A DNA stretch of 64,000 nt from Nostoc sphaeroides (GCF_003443655.1 NZ_CP031941.1:4214501-4278500); one strand, 5' to 3'. Positions 8,148 through 18,342 are shown, numbered from the stretch's first letter. The notes: generated from the sequence alone by a model not told the origin. Numbers and translations: made by a program.

Positions 8148-9476
8148 ATGAAACAACTACGTCAATTTGAACCTTTTATTGCCTTACCCCATCTAATCAA
8201 ATGGCTGCCTATTTCCGTTGTAGCTGGAATTATTGCTGGAATTGCTTCTGCGGCTCTTTTAGTATCATTGGAATGGGCAACTAATTGGCGGGAATCACAT
8301 CGCTGGATTATTGCCTTGCTTCCCCTTGGCGGCTTCTTGAGCGGTTGGATTTATCATCAATTTGGTCAGACTGTAGAAGCCGGGAATAACCTTTTACTAG
8401 AAGAAATCCATAACCCCAAAAGTGTTATTCCCTTTCGGATGGCTCCTCTTGTTTTGCTAGGAACAGACCTTACTCATTTATTTGGAGGTTCAGCCGGTCG
8501 TGAAGGTACAGCGTTGCAAATGGGTGCTTCTTTGGCAGATCAGCTAACTAAAATATTACATTTTAAAGGGGCTAATCGGCGAGTTCTGTTAACAGCAGGT
8601 ATCAGTGGAGGATTTGCTTCAGTTTTTGGTACTCCCTTAGCTGGAACCGTATTTGGTCTAGAAGTTTTAGCAATTGGTCAAATTCATTATGATGCTCTTT
8701 TTCCTTCTTTGATTGCTGCGATCGTTGGAAATCAAGTAACTTTGTTATTGGGTTTGCATCATACCGCATACCGACACGCTCCCTCTATACCGACGCTGAC
8801 AATTTGGGGGCTGATTGCTGCCATTATTGCAGGTACAATCTTTGGAATTGTAGCGAGATTTTTTGCTAAAGTAACTCACAAAATTAGTCACTTCTTTAAA
8901 AGCAAAATATCTTATCCTCCAATGCGTCCTTTGATAGGGGGGGCGTTGATAGCAGCAATTGTTGGATTGAGTGGTACAACCAAGTACATTGGGCTTGGTA
9001 TCCCTACTATTGTTGATTCTTTTTTCACCCAGCTACCTCCTTGGGATTTTGCAGCAAAATTAGGTCTAACTGCTCTAACTTTAGGAGCAGGTTTTAAAGG
9101 AGGAGAAGTAACACCTTTGTTTTTTATTGGTGCAACTTTAGGTAATGCTTTGTCGTTAGTTTTGGCATTACCTACACCACTGTTAGCAGGAATGGGATTT
9201 GTGGGTGTGTTTGCGGGTGCAGCAAATACACCTATAGCATCAACCTTAATGGGAATTGAATTATTTGGTCTGGAATCGGGAGTATTTATTGCTATTGGCT
9301 GTGTAGTAAGCTATTTATTTTCAGGTCATTCAGGAATTTACTCTGCACAACGTATTCGGTTGAGTAAATACTCTGCTGTATATTTAGAAGAAGGGGTGAC
9401 TTTGGCTAATTATGGACAACCAAAAATTGATTTACCCGATGATAGTGAAGAAAGAGGAAGTAATTCTCAGGAATAA
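8148..9476 (+). CDS. CLC-type channel/antiporter, probable fluoride/proton antiporter (CLC-F)
   Basis: A 442-residue membrane protein with the CLC elements GGSAGREGTALQMGASLAD (gating glutamate in GREGT), GGFASVFGTPLAGTVFGLEV, GGEVTPLFFIGATLG and GVFAGAANTPIASTLMGIE. The usual first anion-site loop GSGIP is absent; its position holds GNNLLLEE. CLC proteins with altered selectivity loops and GREGT-like motifs occur in the fluoride-exporting branch. Together with the upstream fluoride aptamer and the co-directional antiporter, fluoride export is a better guess than chloride transport, but the selectivity residue cannot be proven by eye. The ATG has no clear ribosome binding site; the 68-bp gap contains a small GACGC/GCGTC palindrome. 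Confidence 0.9.
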   Translation: MKQLRQFEPFIALPHLIKWLPISVVAGIIAGIASAALLVSLEWATNWRESHRWIIALLPLGGFLSGWIYHQFGQTVEAGNNLLLEEIHNPKSVIPFRMAPLVLLGTDLTHLFGGSAGREGTALQMGASLADQLTKILHFKGANRRVLLTAGISGGFASVFGTPLAGTVFGLEVLAIGQIHYDALFPSLIAAIVGNQVTLLLGLHHTAYRHAPSIPTLTIWGLIAAIIAGTIFGIVARFFAKVTHKISHFFKSKISYPPMRPLIGGALIAAIVGLSGTTKYIGLGIPTIVDSFFTQLPPWDFAAKLGLTALTLGAGFKGGEVTPLFFIGATLGNALSLVLALPTPLLAGMGFVGVFAGAANTPIASTLMGIELFGLESGVFIAIGCVVSYLFSGHSGIYSAQRIRLSKYSAVYLEEGVTLANYGQPKIDLPDDSEERGSNSQE

Positions 9477-9622
9477 TTTATTAATGTAATTAATGGATAC
9501 TGATGAAGAATCATGGATTTGGCAAACTAGTTACTTTTCTAAATCCAACAGACTCGGTTATTTGTTATATTTAATCAAATGGCAGAGAGCTAGAGTATGC
9601 GAAGTATCAAAATACGTTCTTA

Positions 9623-9846
9623 ACCTGAGTTCGGGTTAAGCCAGAAGCTAAAAAGCTTATTCTGTCAGGATTGAATAAAACTGAAATTGATCAAAGCAGG
9701 GATAAAAGTGGAATTATTTTGTCAATAAGGTTCACAAATGAAACTAATCTCAGCAATATGTCTTATTGACAATAGATGAAAACAGAGCTTTAGACCGAAC
9801 AACGATAATTCAAGGCTTTTGAGGATTTCTTATCCCGAACTCAGGT
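9623..9846. mobile_element. 224-bp non-coding element with 18-bp inverted ends and 6-bp target duplication
   Basis: The left end ACCTGAGTTCGGGTTAAG and right end CTTATCCCGAACTCAGGT are inverted repeats with one mismatch. They are flanked on both sides by TTCTTA (9617-9622 and 9847-9852). The interior has only broken reading frames. It is a MITE or a deletion derivative of an insertion sequence and fills most of the 459-bp gap after the CLC gene. Confidence 0.8.
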
Positions 9847-9935
9847 TTCTTATGTAGGTGAAGACGGAATATTACATATAGCAATATCATAATTTGACAG
9901 TAACTGACAATGAGCAATGCCTAGCTAATCATTTA

Positions 9936-10580
9936 CTAAATCATCGCTTCCAATTCTTTTAAAGCTTGAAAACTTCCTACTTGCCAACTACGTTCCACAG
10001 CAGCAGGGATAATCTCAGTAATAGCTATATCTGCAAAATTAGGACTGGTGTTAGATTTTATATATTTCCCCTCTTTCAGCAAATAAATAGAAAGATTTCC
10101 GCTATCGTAAACCCATAATTCTGGGACTCCAATGGCTTCATAAGCATCAAGAGTAGTTTTCGATGTGACATCAGTCTCAATCGCTAAATCTGGTGGTGGA
10201 TCATCAGGTTGTAAGCGGCGATGGCCAATCATCTGTTGATAATTTTGAATATAAAAGCAAGCATCAGGTTCAACTCCTGCTACACCTTGCCGTTTAAAAG
10301 TGGTGGAACCAAAAGGTTGATATCTGATATCTTTAGCTTTCAGCAATATTTTGACAATATCAGAAATTAAATCTTTGGGAATTTCATGTTCTGGTAAAGG
10401 AGCCATAATTTCTAAAGTACCCTGGCTGTAGGCAATTCGGGTAGTTCTTTTTTCTCCTAATTCTTCTAAAATAGATTCAAATTCTTGCCAGCTAACATCA
10501 GGAATTGTCACCGTGCTACCAGGTGCTAACTGCATCCGGCTAACAGCTTTAAAAACGGGTATAGCAGCAGTCATAACCAA
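9936..10580 (-). CDS. Uma2 family protein (DUF820, PD-(D/E)XK nuclease-like)
   Basis: A 214-residue protein with the Uma2 core: EPDACFYIQN (the catalytic-aspartate region), PPDLAIETDVTSKT (E-x-D...K), and YEAIGVPELWVYDSG. These form a restriction-endonuclease-like fold. Members occur in tens of copies in filamentous cyanobacteria, often near mobile DNA, but their cellular role is not established. The start MVMTAAIPVFKAV is at 10580; an internal ATG two codons on is equally possible. A second, more distant paralogue lies at 29528-30184. Confidence 0.88.
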   Translation of the reverse strand: MVMTAAIPVFKAVSRMQLAPGSTVTIPDVSWQEFESILEELGEKRTTRIAYSQGTLEIMAPLPEHEIPKDLISDIVKILLKAKDIRYQPFGSTTFKRQGVAGVEPDACFYIQNYQQMIGHRRLQPDDPPPDLAIETDVTSKTTLDAYEAIGVPELWVYDSGNLSIYLLKEGKYIKSNTSPNFADIAITEIIPAAVERSWQVGSFQALKELEAMI

Positions 10581-10686
10581 AATACAAGTAAGCTGAATCT
10601 CGATAATTATCTATGAGGTTGCGGTGGATGATATAGCCCACCGTAACCTTTAGACTAATAGAATGAGTTTAACAAAAGCGATCGCT

Positions 10687-11922
10687 CTACACTTTAAACT
10701 TCTCAGTAATCCGCTTCATCGCCTCTTCAACATTCTCCCGGCTGTTAAACGCCGAAATGCGGAAGTAACCTTCACCCGCAGCCCCAAAGCCAGAACCAGG
10801 CGTTCCGACAACGTTGACAGTTTGCAGCAACTTATCAAAGAATTCCCAACTGGATAAACCATTAGGAGTTTTCACCCAAACGTAAGGTGCATTCACGCCA
10901 CCATAAACTGATAATCCGGCGGCTGTGAGTTTCTCGCGGATAATTTTGGCGTTTTCTAGATAAAAATTCACCAATCCTTTGATTTGCGCTTGTCCTTCTT
11001 GGGAGTAAACCGCTTCGGCTCCCCGTTGGACAATATAAGAAACACCATTAAACTTGGTAGACTGGCGGCGATTCCAGAGTTTCCATAGTTCCACATCGGA
11101 ACCATCGGCGGCAATTCCATTGAGTGTCTTCGGTACCACGGTTAAGGCGCAACGAGTTCCTGTAAAACCTGCATTCTTGGAAAAAGACCGAAATTCGATC
11201 GCAACATCTCTTGCACCTTCAATTTCATAAATTGAGTGAGGAAGTGATGGATCGGTAATATAAGCTTCGTAGGCTGCATCAAAGAAAATAATCGAGTTAT
11301 TAGCTTTGGCATAGTCCACCCATGCCTTCAAATATTCCTTGGTTGCAGTTGCGCCAGTGGGGTTATTGGGAAAGCAGAGATAAATTAAATCTACTTTCTT
11401 TGAAGGAATTTCGGCAATGAAGTTGTTATCAGCCGTAATTGGTAAATAAACTAAGCCCTCAAATTCGCCTTTATCGTTGGCATCTCCCGTATTACCCACC
11501 ATAACGTTAGTGTCTACATATACCGGATAAACTGGGTCAGTAACGGCTATAGTGTTGTCATGTCCAAAGATTTCCAGAATATTGCCAGTGTCGCATTTGG
11601 AACCGTCGGAGATAAAGATTTCGGAAGCATCAATATCGGCTCCCCGTGCTTGGAAATCTTGAGTTGCAATTTTCTCCCGTAACCAAGCGTAGCCTTGCTC
11701 TGGGCCGTAACCTTTGAAGGTATTGCGATCGCCCATTTCTTCCACAGCTTTAATCATCGCTGTGCGGCAAGCCTCCGGCAGAGGTTCGGTAACATCACCA
11801 ATGCCCAGCCGGATGATTTTAGCATTACTGTTGGCTTCTGCAAAGGCATTCACCCGCCGAGCAATTTCTGGAAACAGATAACCCGCTTTCAGTTTCAGGT
11901 AGTTGTCGTTAATAGTTGCCAT
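10687..11922 (-). CDS. dapL: LL-diaminopimelate aminotransferase
   Basis: PLP-dependent class I/II aminotransferase that converts tetrahydrodipicolinate plus glutamate to LL-diaminopimelate, the plant/cyanobacterial shortcut in lysine and peptidoglycan precursor synthesis. From the chosen start ([20 protein letters not shown]) the protein is 411 residues, the normal family length. A longer frame to 12000 adds 26 residues unlike the family. The PLP lysine is K249 in [20 protein letters not shown] (183-190) and FFDAAYEAY (213-221) are typical cofactor and substrate regions. The start lies only 18 bases after a terminator-like hairpin in the leader (11941-11976), so its regulation deserves attention. 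Cytoplasmic. Confidence 0.95.
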   Translation of the reverse strand: MATINDNYLKLKAGYLFPEIARRVNAFAEANSNAKIIRLGIGDVTEPLPEACRTAMIKAVEEMGDRNTFKGYGPEQGYAWLREKIATQDFQARGADIDASEIFISDGSKCDTGNILEIFGHDNTIAVTDPVYPVYVDTNVMVGNTGDANDKGEFEGLVYLPITADNNFIAEIPSKKVDLIYLCFPNNPTGATATKEYLKAWVDYAKANNSIIFFDAAYEAYITDPSLPHSIYEIEGARDVAIEFRSFSKNAGFTGTRCALTVVPKTLNGIAADGSDVELWKLWNRRQSTKFNGVSYIVQRGAEAVYSQEGQAQIKGLVNFYLENAKIIREKLTAAGLSVYGGVNAPYVWVKTPNGLSSWEFFDKLLQTVNVVGTPGSGFGAAGEGYFRISAFNSRENVEEAMKRITEKFKV

Positions 11923-11940
11923 TATGTAGATTATGAAAAA

Positions 11941-11976
11941 CGCCCTCAAATAGCTTACTGCTAATTTATGAGGGCG
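11941..11976 (-). terminator. Terminator-like hairpin in the dapL leader
   Basis: Read on the minus strand: CGCCCTCA, a 20-base loop containing a further TAGC/GCTA pairing, then TGAGGGCG followed by TTTTT. The 8-bp stem is perfect. The T-run ends about 13 bases before the dapL ATG. It could end ndh transcription, but a dapL transcript that begins upstream must read through it, which suggests attenuation. Confidence 0.65.
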
Positions 11977-11989
11977 GGGAGAAATCAAT

Positions 11990-12103
11990 TCAAAATTCAA
12001 AATTCAAAATTCAAAATTGAAGAAAAAGACTGGAGGAGATGTAGCTTCACCTTCCTCCAGGGAGAGAAATAACTCCTAACTCCTAACTCCTAACTCCTAA
12101 CTT
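11990..12103. repeat. Two short heptad arrays (TTCAAAA and AACTCCT)
   Basis: About four TTCAAAA units lie at 11990-12017 and four to five AACTCCT units at 12069-12103, both in the gap between the type-2 NADH dehydrogenase and dapL. Same repeat class as the arrays at 841 and 37066. Confidence 0.85.
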
Positions 12104-12115
12104 AACAAAGCCCAA

Positions 12116-13453
12116 TCAGACATTTACAGGCTGTTTATTATCGGCTGAAATTACAAACTCCGTGAGCGATTCTTGTCCTGTAATTAATCTTGCTCCGCGA
12201 TTACGAGTGAAATAGTTCCATGCCCACTGAATCATTACTACTAATTTGTTGTTAAATTCAATTAAAAAGTAGATGTGAATCACCAGCCAAAACAACCATG
12301 CAACGAAACCTTTCAGCTTGATAAAGCCTAAATCTACCACAGCAGAATTGTGCCCAATCATCGCTAAACTACCATGATCAACATAAGCAAAGGGTGGTAA
12401 ACTTTTACCTGCAAGCCGTTGTTGAACTAATGTTGCTACATATTCGCCTTCTTGCTTTGCTACAGGTGCAACACCAGGTAGGGGTTTACCATTTTGATGA
12501 GAAAAATTTGCTAAGTCGCCAACTACAAAAATATTCGGATGTCCCTTAATACTCAAATCAGGTTCTACAATAATCCGTCCAGCGCGATCGCACTGGGCAC
12601 CTGTGTGTTCTGCTAGCACTTTTCCCATTGCTGAAGCTTTTACACCTGCTGCCCATAATACCGTTTTTGAAGCAATTTCTTTAACTTCATCGCCTTGTTT
12701 GAGGGTAACAGTATCATTTTCAATATTCGTTACCAATGTTTTTGTCTGCACAACAACCCCCAAGCGCGTCAAGGATGCTTCGGCTTCTTGTGATAACTCT
12801 GGTGCAAAGGGTGGCAGAATCCGATCTAAACCTTCTAATAGCAAAATCTTGGCTTCTGATGTGTCGATGTTGCGGAAATCTTCTTTGAGAGTTTGATTTG
12901 CCAATTCTGCGATCGCACCAGCTAATTCTACACCTGTTGGGCCACCACCGACAATTACAAAGGTTAACCAAGCACGGCGTTTTTCGGCATCAGTTTCTTT
13001 TTCTGCGGCTTCAAAGGCCGAAAAAATCCGGCTACGCATTTCTATGGCATCTTCTACTGTTTTCAAGCCTGGGGCGAATTCTTCCCAGTTATCTTTGCCA
13101 AAGTAGGAATGCTTCGCACCTGTGGCAACAATTAACGTATCGTAAGCTATCGCTTCATCGCCCACAATCACTTTTTGCGCTTCTGGATCGATATTATTCA
13201 CCTCTCCCAGCAACACTTTCGTATTCTTGCTCTTGCTGAGGACAGAACGCAACGGTGAGGAGATATCAGCAGGAGATAACGCACCTGTGGCAACTTGATA
13301 TAAAAGGGGTTGAAATAGATGAAAGTTACGTTTATCGATCAGAGTAACGTTTACTGCTGCTTTGGCGAGTGTTTTTGCTGCATAAAGTCCACCGAAACCC
13401 CCGCCAACAATAACTACTTGATGGGGTGGATTATTGTCAAGTGAATTTACCAT
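12116..13453 (-). CDS. Type-2 NAD(P)H dehydrogenase (NDH-2), FAD-dependent
   Basis: A 445-residue flavoprotein of the pyridine nucleotide-disulfide oxidoreductase fold. The first dinucleotide-binding motif VGGGFGGLYAA is at 16-26, then the NDH-2 signature HLFQPLLYQVATGALSPADI. The second Rossmann motif is FVIVGGGPTGVELAGAIAEL, and the FAD motif HPNIFVVGDLA follows. The C-terminal region KGFVAWLFWLVIHIYFLIEF is hydrophobic and fits membrane attachment. NDH-2 passes electrons from NAD(P)H to quinone without pumping protons; in cyanobacteria some members act as redox sensors. Start MVNSLDNNPPHQVVIVGG at 13453. Which paralogue it is cannot be told from the sequence alone. Confidence 0.93.
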   Translation of the reverse strand: MVNSLDNNPPHQVVIVGGGFGGLYAAKTLAKAAVNVTLIDKRNFHLFQPLLYQVATGALSPADISSPLRSVLSKSKNTKVLLGEVNNIDPEAQKVIVGDEAIAYDTLIVATGAKHSYFGKDNWEEFAPGLKTVEDAIEMRSRIFSAFEAAEKETDAEKRRAWLTFVIVGGGPTGVELAGAIAELANQTLKEDFRNIDTSEAKILLLEGLDRILPPFAPELSQEAEASLTRLGVVVQTKTLVTNIENDTVTLKQGDEVKEIASKTVLWAAGVKASAMGKVLAEHTGAQCDRAGRIIVEPDLSIKGHPNIFVVGDLANFSHQNGKPLPGVAPVAKQEGEYVATLVQQRLAGKSLPPFAYVDHGSLAMIGHNSAVVDLGFIKLKGFVAWLFWLVIHIYFLIEFNNKLVVMIQWAWNYFTRNRGARLITGQESLTEFVISADNKQPVNV

Positions 13454-13708
13454 AAGAAATATTATCGTGTATGCCGACTATTGTAACTATTCTTAACAAA
13501 TTTGTATCAAAATTGTCATCATATATTTTGTATTCCTGTTTACATTTGAAAAAGTATTAAAGTGATCAAAACTACAAGATATTGAAGATGGAGGTGCAGA
13601 CAATAAGAGTTGGCAATATTTGAATCACTCTTTTTATGTAAATTTTTCAAAGGTAGATGTATGATTTATGCAAGATCACTCAGAAATAGTTGACTCTGGT
13701 GTTTGTGT

Positions 13709-14602
13709 TCAACGTGGTGAATGAGTTCGCTGCCAACGGCTAAAGCCATACACAAGAGCAACAAAAATTAACAAATAGGGACTGTAAACAATTAACCAAA
13801 TACCCAGCTTGAGTAAGCCAACTGAAAATGCACTTAAAGAATGGGTAGAGTTATTCCAAGTTTCCTGAACTTGCAAACCGAAAGCAGGTTGGGGACTGGT
13901 GCTAGAAACTGCTGCTTCTAGGTTTAGCGTAATGGTGGAATAAGCAACTTGATTTTTGAGGTTTTTTAGTTGGGCATCAATTTGTTCTATGGTTTGTCGG
14001 ACATTACTCAATTCTTGGGAAACACTAAGCACATCTCTAACAGAACCTGCCCGATCCATAATTTTTTGCAAATTGGCTTCAGTTTTTTGCAAATTGGTTA
14101 ATCTAGCTTGGAAATCCACCAGGCGATCGCCTACATCTTCGGCAGTGATATTACGACTTTCAACAGTGCCCAATTTAGCAAGTTGTTCTAAGGTAGGTTC
14201 CAGCAGATTCTCTGGTATCCGCAATTGGATTGTTGCTGTGTGACGTGGGTTATCGCTTTTGGGTTGTTGTTGTTTCAACCCGATCAAATCCCCTTGCTGT
14301 TGATTGATAATTTGCGAAACGGCATCAATAGTCTTCTCTACAGAGTTGACAGTCAAAGACATTGCGGCTTTTTTAATGAGTTGGGGACGAGAACGAGTTA
14401 TTGGTGCAGTTTCCGCCTTTTGGGAAAGACTGTTTTCACGAGCAGGTGCAGATGCTGGATTTGCCGCACCATCGGCTGCAATTTGAGGTAACTGCTTATT
14501 TGCTAACTGATGGGAAGAGGCGCAACTGGTGAAAATCACCCCTCCTAATAACGCACTCACAAATAAAGCAAATGTGCGCGGTAATTTAATCGAAGCGTAC
14601 AT
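13709..14602 (-). CDS. DUF4349 domain lipoprotein
   Basis: A 297-residue protein. Residues 1-27 are a lipoprotein signal peptide ending in the lipobox FTSC (cysteine about 27). A long predicted coiled-coil region about 155-225 is rich in L/Q/N heptads (LQKTEANLQKIMDRAG, NVRQTIEQIDAQLKNLKNQV). One C-terminal membrane helix follows (about 262-288, LGIWLIVYSPYLLIFVALVYGF), then a basic tail. This is the standard DUF4349 layout; the function is unknown, presumably in the cell envelope. No operon partner is obvious: ilvC is divergent and about 400 bp away. Confidence 0.85.
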   Translation of the reverse strand: MYASIKLPRTFALFVSALLGGVIFTSCASSHQLANKQLPQIAADGAANPASAPARENSLSQKAETAPITRSRPQLIKKAAMSLTVNSVEKTIDAVSQIINQQQGDLIGLKQQQPKSDNPRHTATIQLRIPENLLEPTLEQLAKLGTVESRNITAEDVGDRLVDFQARLTNLQKTEANLQKIMDRAGSVRDVLSVSQELSNVRQTIEQIDAQLKNLKNQVAYSTITLNLEAAVSSTSPQPAFGLQVQETWNNSTHSLSAFSVGLLKLGIWLIVYSPYLLIFVALVYGFSRWQRTHSPR

Positions 14603-14734
14603 AAATCTACCCTCAGATGGATGAAGTTAACCCCAGTATTACCGAATTAAAAGTCAAAGCCTGCATTGTTGCAATTTATGTAACAGGGTTAGTCATTGGG
14701 CATAGTTATTTTTTGCCCCTCTGCCCCCCTGTGG

Positions 14735-14852
14735 CGGGGTTAAAGAACGAACCGCAGAGGCACAGAGAACACAGAGAGAAAGAGAGAAAGGTTTATGAGC
14801 ATCTGCACTAAATGAGTAACTCTCTATTCTTGGCGCTCTTGGCGGTTCGTTT
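14735..14852. repeat. Interspersed repeat with AACGAACCGC inverted ends
   Basis: The left part has AACGAACCGCAGAGGCACAG and the right part ends CTTGGCGGTTCGTTTAA, which are inverted relative to each other. The same internal words occur within the AGGACTTACGC elements at 3965, 40518, 45720 and 51884. It sits in the 395-bp gap before ilvC. No target duplication was recognised. Confidence 0.6.
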
Positions 14853-14970
14853 AATATTCTGTGCATCTTCATACAGAATTGGTATGAGTTCAAAGGGATA
14901 AATTCAATCGCTCATAGTTAATCTTTGGTTACTCAATTTGAGGTACAATCGAAAGTCTGCCAATTAATGA

Positions 14971-15993
<1,023 letters not shown>

Positions 15994-16002
15994 GCAAAAG
16001 AA

Positions 16003-16033
16003 TGTAGAGACGTAGCAGTGCTACGTCTCTACA
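16003..16033. terminator. Perfect 15-bp inverted repeat after ilvC
   Basis: TGTAGAGACGTAGCA, one G, then the exact complement. It begins 10 bases after the ilvC stop codon. There is no T-run, so it is either a hairpin-only terminator/RNA stabiliser or a repeat copy. The word GTAGAGACG recurs in nearby repeats (16480). Confidence 0.55.
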
Positions 16034-16099
16034 AGGGTTATGGTTACAGCATATTTAATTTCTGAAGATGTCTAAACATCATTTGCTTTAGATTTTAAG

Positions 16100-16345
16100 T
16101 TGACACTCTCCGTACCTAAAGGTACGGAGATTCTTAAGAGATTACGCTCTTAATATCCTGATTTCTCTCTCTTCCCAGGCTGACCACGTTTGCACTAAGT
16201 GCGTAGTCATATCTCCTCAAAAATATTTTGGGCGTAGACTTTCCCCCAGTCCGGGGGTAGGTTTTTAAATCTTGTACTGATTAGAATATTTTACCATGTT
16301 CTTAAACAAAATTGACTTAAGCCTAAAGGCTTGTGACTTGCTTTC
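16100..16345 (-). mobile_element. Non-autonomous IS200/IS605-type remnant with possible omega-RNA-like region
   Basis: Read on the minus strand. A left-end hairpin AAGCC-TTTA-GGCTT (16320-16333) precedes about 190 bp of structured, non-coding DNA, with small hairpins CCCCC/GGGGG, GCAC/GTGC and TTAAGAG/CTCTTAA. Then comes a right-end hairpin CTCCGTACC-TTTA-GGTACGGAG (16108-16129) followed by AGTGTCAAC. Both terminal hairpins have the same TTTA loop. This layout (imperfect subterminal palindromes, no inverted ends, no target duplication) is typical of IS200/IS605 elements. No transposase or TnpB reading frame remains. Assigned by pattern only. Confidence 0.5.
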
Positions 16346-16434
16346 AAAACGCAGCCTAAAGTACGAAGTTCGGACACTTGCGTGTCCTACTTCTCACGGG
16401 TTTTCAGCATTTCCCTATAATCTGCAATGTATTC

Positions 16435-16582
16435 CAATACGGTTCAGTTAAGGATTTTTGGTACTAATTTTAGACCTGTAGAGACGCGAAATTTCGCGTC
16501 TTTACCAAGGTTTTTGGGCTTAACTGAACTGTATTGGTGTTTGTTGTTTCAAGCACTGCATAGCCTTAACTGAACCGTATTG
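16435..16582. mobile_element. MITE, CAATAC family, with exact 10-bp target duplication
   Basis: The ends CAATACGGTTCAGTTAAGG and CCTTAACTGAACCGTATTG are perfect inverted repeats. The flanks 16425-16434 and 16583-16592 are both CAATGTATTC. It contains an inner hairpin GAGACGCGAAATTTCGCGTC. A second right-end-like sequence lies inside at about 16520. Confidence 0.9.
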
Positions 16583-16629
16583 CAATGTATTCCCCGTAGC
16601 GATCGCGCAACTGAACAAATATTGCCAAA

Positions 16630-18213
16630 TTAGCCTTCAGCACTTTCGGCGCGAACAGGAATTACAATTCCTTCCCGCAGCAGGGCATCTGTAAAAATCT
16701 TCCGAAGAACGCGCTGAATCTGAAGATGTTTTCCTGGCTTCACTTTCGTCAATGTCCGCAGCAACAAGTTAGACTTTCCGAGACTTTCGACTCCATCCAC
16801 CTGTGTGCCTTCGAGTACATCTGGGTAATCTGCTTTTAACTGCTGTCCCACTTCCTCAATCACTTTGTACACATGCGTCAAGTTGGAATCATAAGGCACA
16901 CCAACTTCTACCACTGCAAAGATGTACTGTTTGGAATAATTAGTAATTGAGCCAATATCCCCATTACGAATAATCTGCAATTGACCATTGGGATGTCTGA
17001 TCCGGGTGGTTCTCAGTTCAATCGCTTCAACAATACCTTCAACAACTTTCTCTTCGACTTTCCCAGCCTCGATATAGTCACCCACTAAGTAGTAGTTTTC
17101 AAACAGAATAAAGAAGCCGCAGACTATATCGTTAATCAGTGTTTGTGCCCCTAAACCCACAGCTATGCCGACAATACCAGCACCTGCAAGTATGGGAGTT
17201 GGATCAATATCAACAGTATAGAGAATGGAGATAGCAGCACTAAAGTAAACTAAGTATTGTAAAAAACTACGAAACAGAGGAACGAGTGTCAGCCGTCTAC
17301 TTCTTTGAATATCAGTTAGATTCTGATCTTTGAATAGCACCTCTTCAACAAATAAGTAAACGACCTCAAATAACACACGACTAATGAAAATGATGCCAGT
17401 GATCTTGATAATTCGCGGGCCAAAAGCGGCGATATTGGCCATTAACTGCACCTGCTGAATCACCAATGTCGCCATGCAGACATAAATCACAAATTCCAGA
17501 CACCGCTTTAAAAAGGGTATCAGGTGTCGGAGGCGATCGTAGAATCTCAGCAGGTTATCAGGGTTAGAGTATCTAATGCTGAGAGCATCTAGGCTATCAA
17601 CGATCGCAGCGACTGCTTTGAGTATAAGCAACCCAACAGCAATGATTAGATAAATCCGTAACGCGATGTATAAATATTCCGTAACCGTTGCTGGCAATTT
17701 CAGAAACTGGGCAGACAAGATGACAGCCCACAGCCAAATTGCACCACTGATTCTGTGATAGAGTGCGGTAAAAAAAGCATCAATACTTTCATCATCGGCA
17801 GTATTTTTTTCTAAGTTTTTGGCGCGAGTGCTAGCTACCTTCAGCCAATATTTCAGAAATTTTAGTGCGATCGCCGCTATAATCAAAGTGCCAATGCTCT
17901 TAACTATGCCAATTCCTAGTGTTACCCAAAATCCTGATGGGATACGCTTAATTAATGAAAACGTATATTGCTGAAGGTTTTCACCCCGATAAATGAGATA
18001 ACCATTAGCACCCACAATCAGAATGCACGCCACCAAGCAACTAAGTAACAATAACCCTGTGATATTCCGACGGAGGGTTTTGATACTTCTATTTTCGCTC
18101 TTAACTATAGATGTCTTATTAAATACTTTGAATAATTTATTGATCAGCCAGTTCAGTAATAAAAAAACAAATATTACAATGCTGACTTCAGCCAAAATGA
18201 TTAATATATTCAT
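16630..18213 (-). CDS. Small-conductance mechanosensitive channel (MscS family)
   Basis: A 527-residue protein with about five to six N-terminal membrane helices, then the MscS pore and beta domain: GAGIVGIAVGLGAQTLIND (pore helix TM3 with its Gly/Ala pattern) followed by GFFILFENYYLVGDYIEAG and GIVEAIELRTTRIRHPNGQ. The C-terminal alpha/beta vestibule ends near residue 515. It opens under membrane tension to release solutes at osmotic downshock. It is longer than E. coli MscS (286) because of the extra N-terminal helices, as in many cyanobacterial members. Start ATG 18213 (MNILIILAEVSIVIFVF); the ribosome binding site is weak. No operon partners. Confidence 0.92.
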   Translation of the reverse strand: MNILIILAEVSIVIFVFLLLNWLINKLFKVFNKTSIVKSENRSIKTLRRNITGLLLLSCLVACILIVGANGYLIYRGENLQQYTFSLIKRIPSGFWVTLGIGIVKSIGTLIIAAIALKFLKYWLKVASTRAKNLEKNTADDESIDAFFTALYHRISGAIWLWAVILSAQFLKLPATVTEYLYIALRIYLIIAVGLLILKAVAAIVDSLDALSIRYSNPDNLLRFYDRLRHLIPFLKRCLEFVIYVCMATLVIQQVQLMANIAAFGPRIIKITGIIFISRVLFEVVYLFVEEVLFKDQNLTDIQRSRRLTLVPLFRSFLQYLVYFSAAISILYTVDIDPTPILAGAGIVGIAVGLGAQTLINDIVCGFFILFENYYLVGDYIEAGKVEEKVVEGIVEAIELRTTRIRHPNGQLQIIRNGDIGSITNYSKQYIFAVVEVGVPYDSNLTHVYKVIEEVGQQLKADYPDVLEGTQVDGVESLGKSNLLLRTLTKVKPGKHLQIQRVLRKIFTDALLREGIVIPVRAESAEG

Positions 18214-18342
18214 GTCTGAGCATAAAAATAAAGTAATTTAAGGGTTATTTTCTCAATCAGGAAACTGACTAAGGTTCCAATAGTGAGTAAGAAAAATTCT
18301 ATCATTAAGAACGTGAAAGCCAGTCTATACAAAGCTTTTAGA

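Noticed and set aside
9493..9639. 48-residue frame after the CLC gene
   Set aside because: It ends inside the inverted repeat of the 224-bp element and has no ribosome binding site.
12603..12971. Antisense frames inside the NADH dehydrogenase gene
   Set aside because: Shadows of a well-supported gene; the same applies to antisense frames within pnp, ilvC, ovoA-like, modBC and SNF2 genes.
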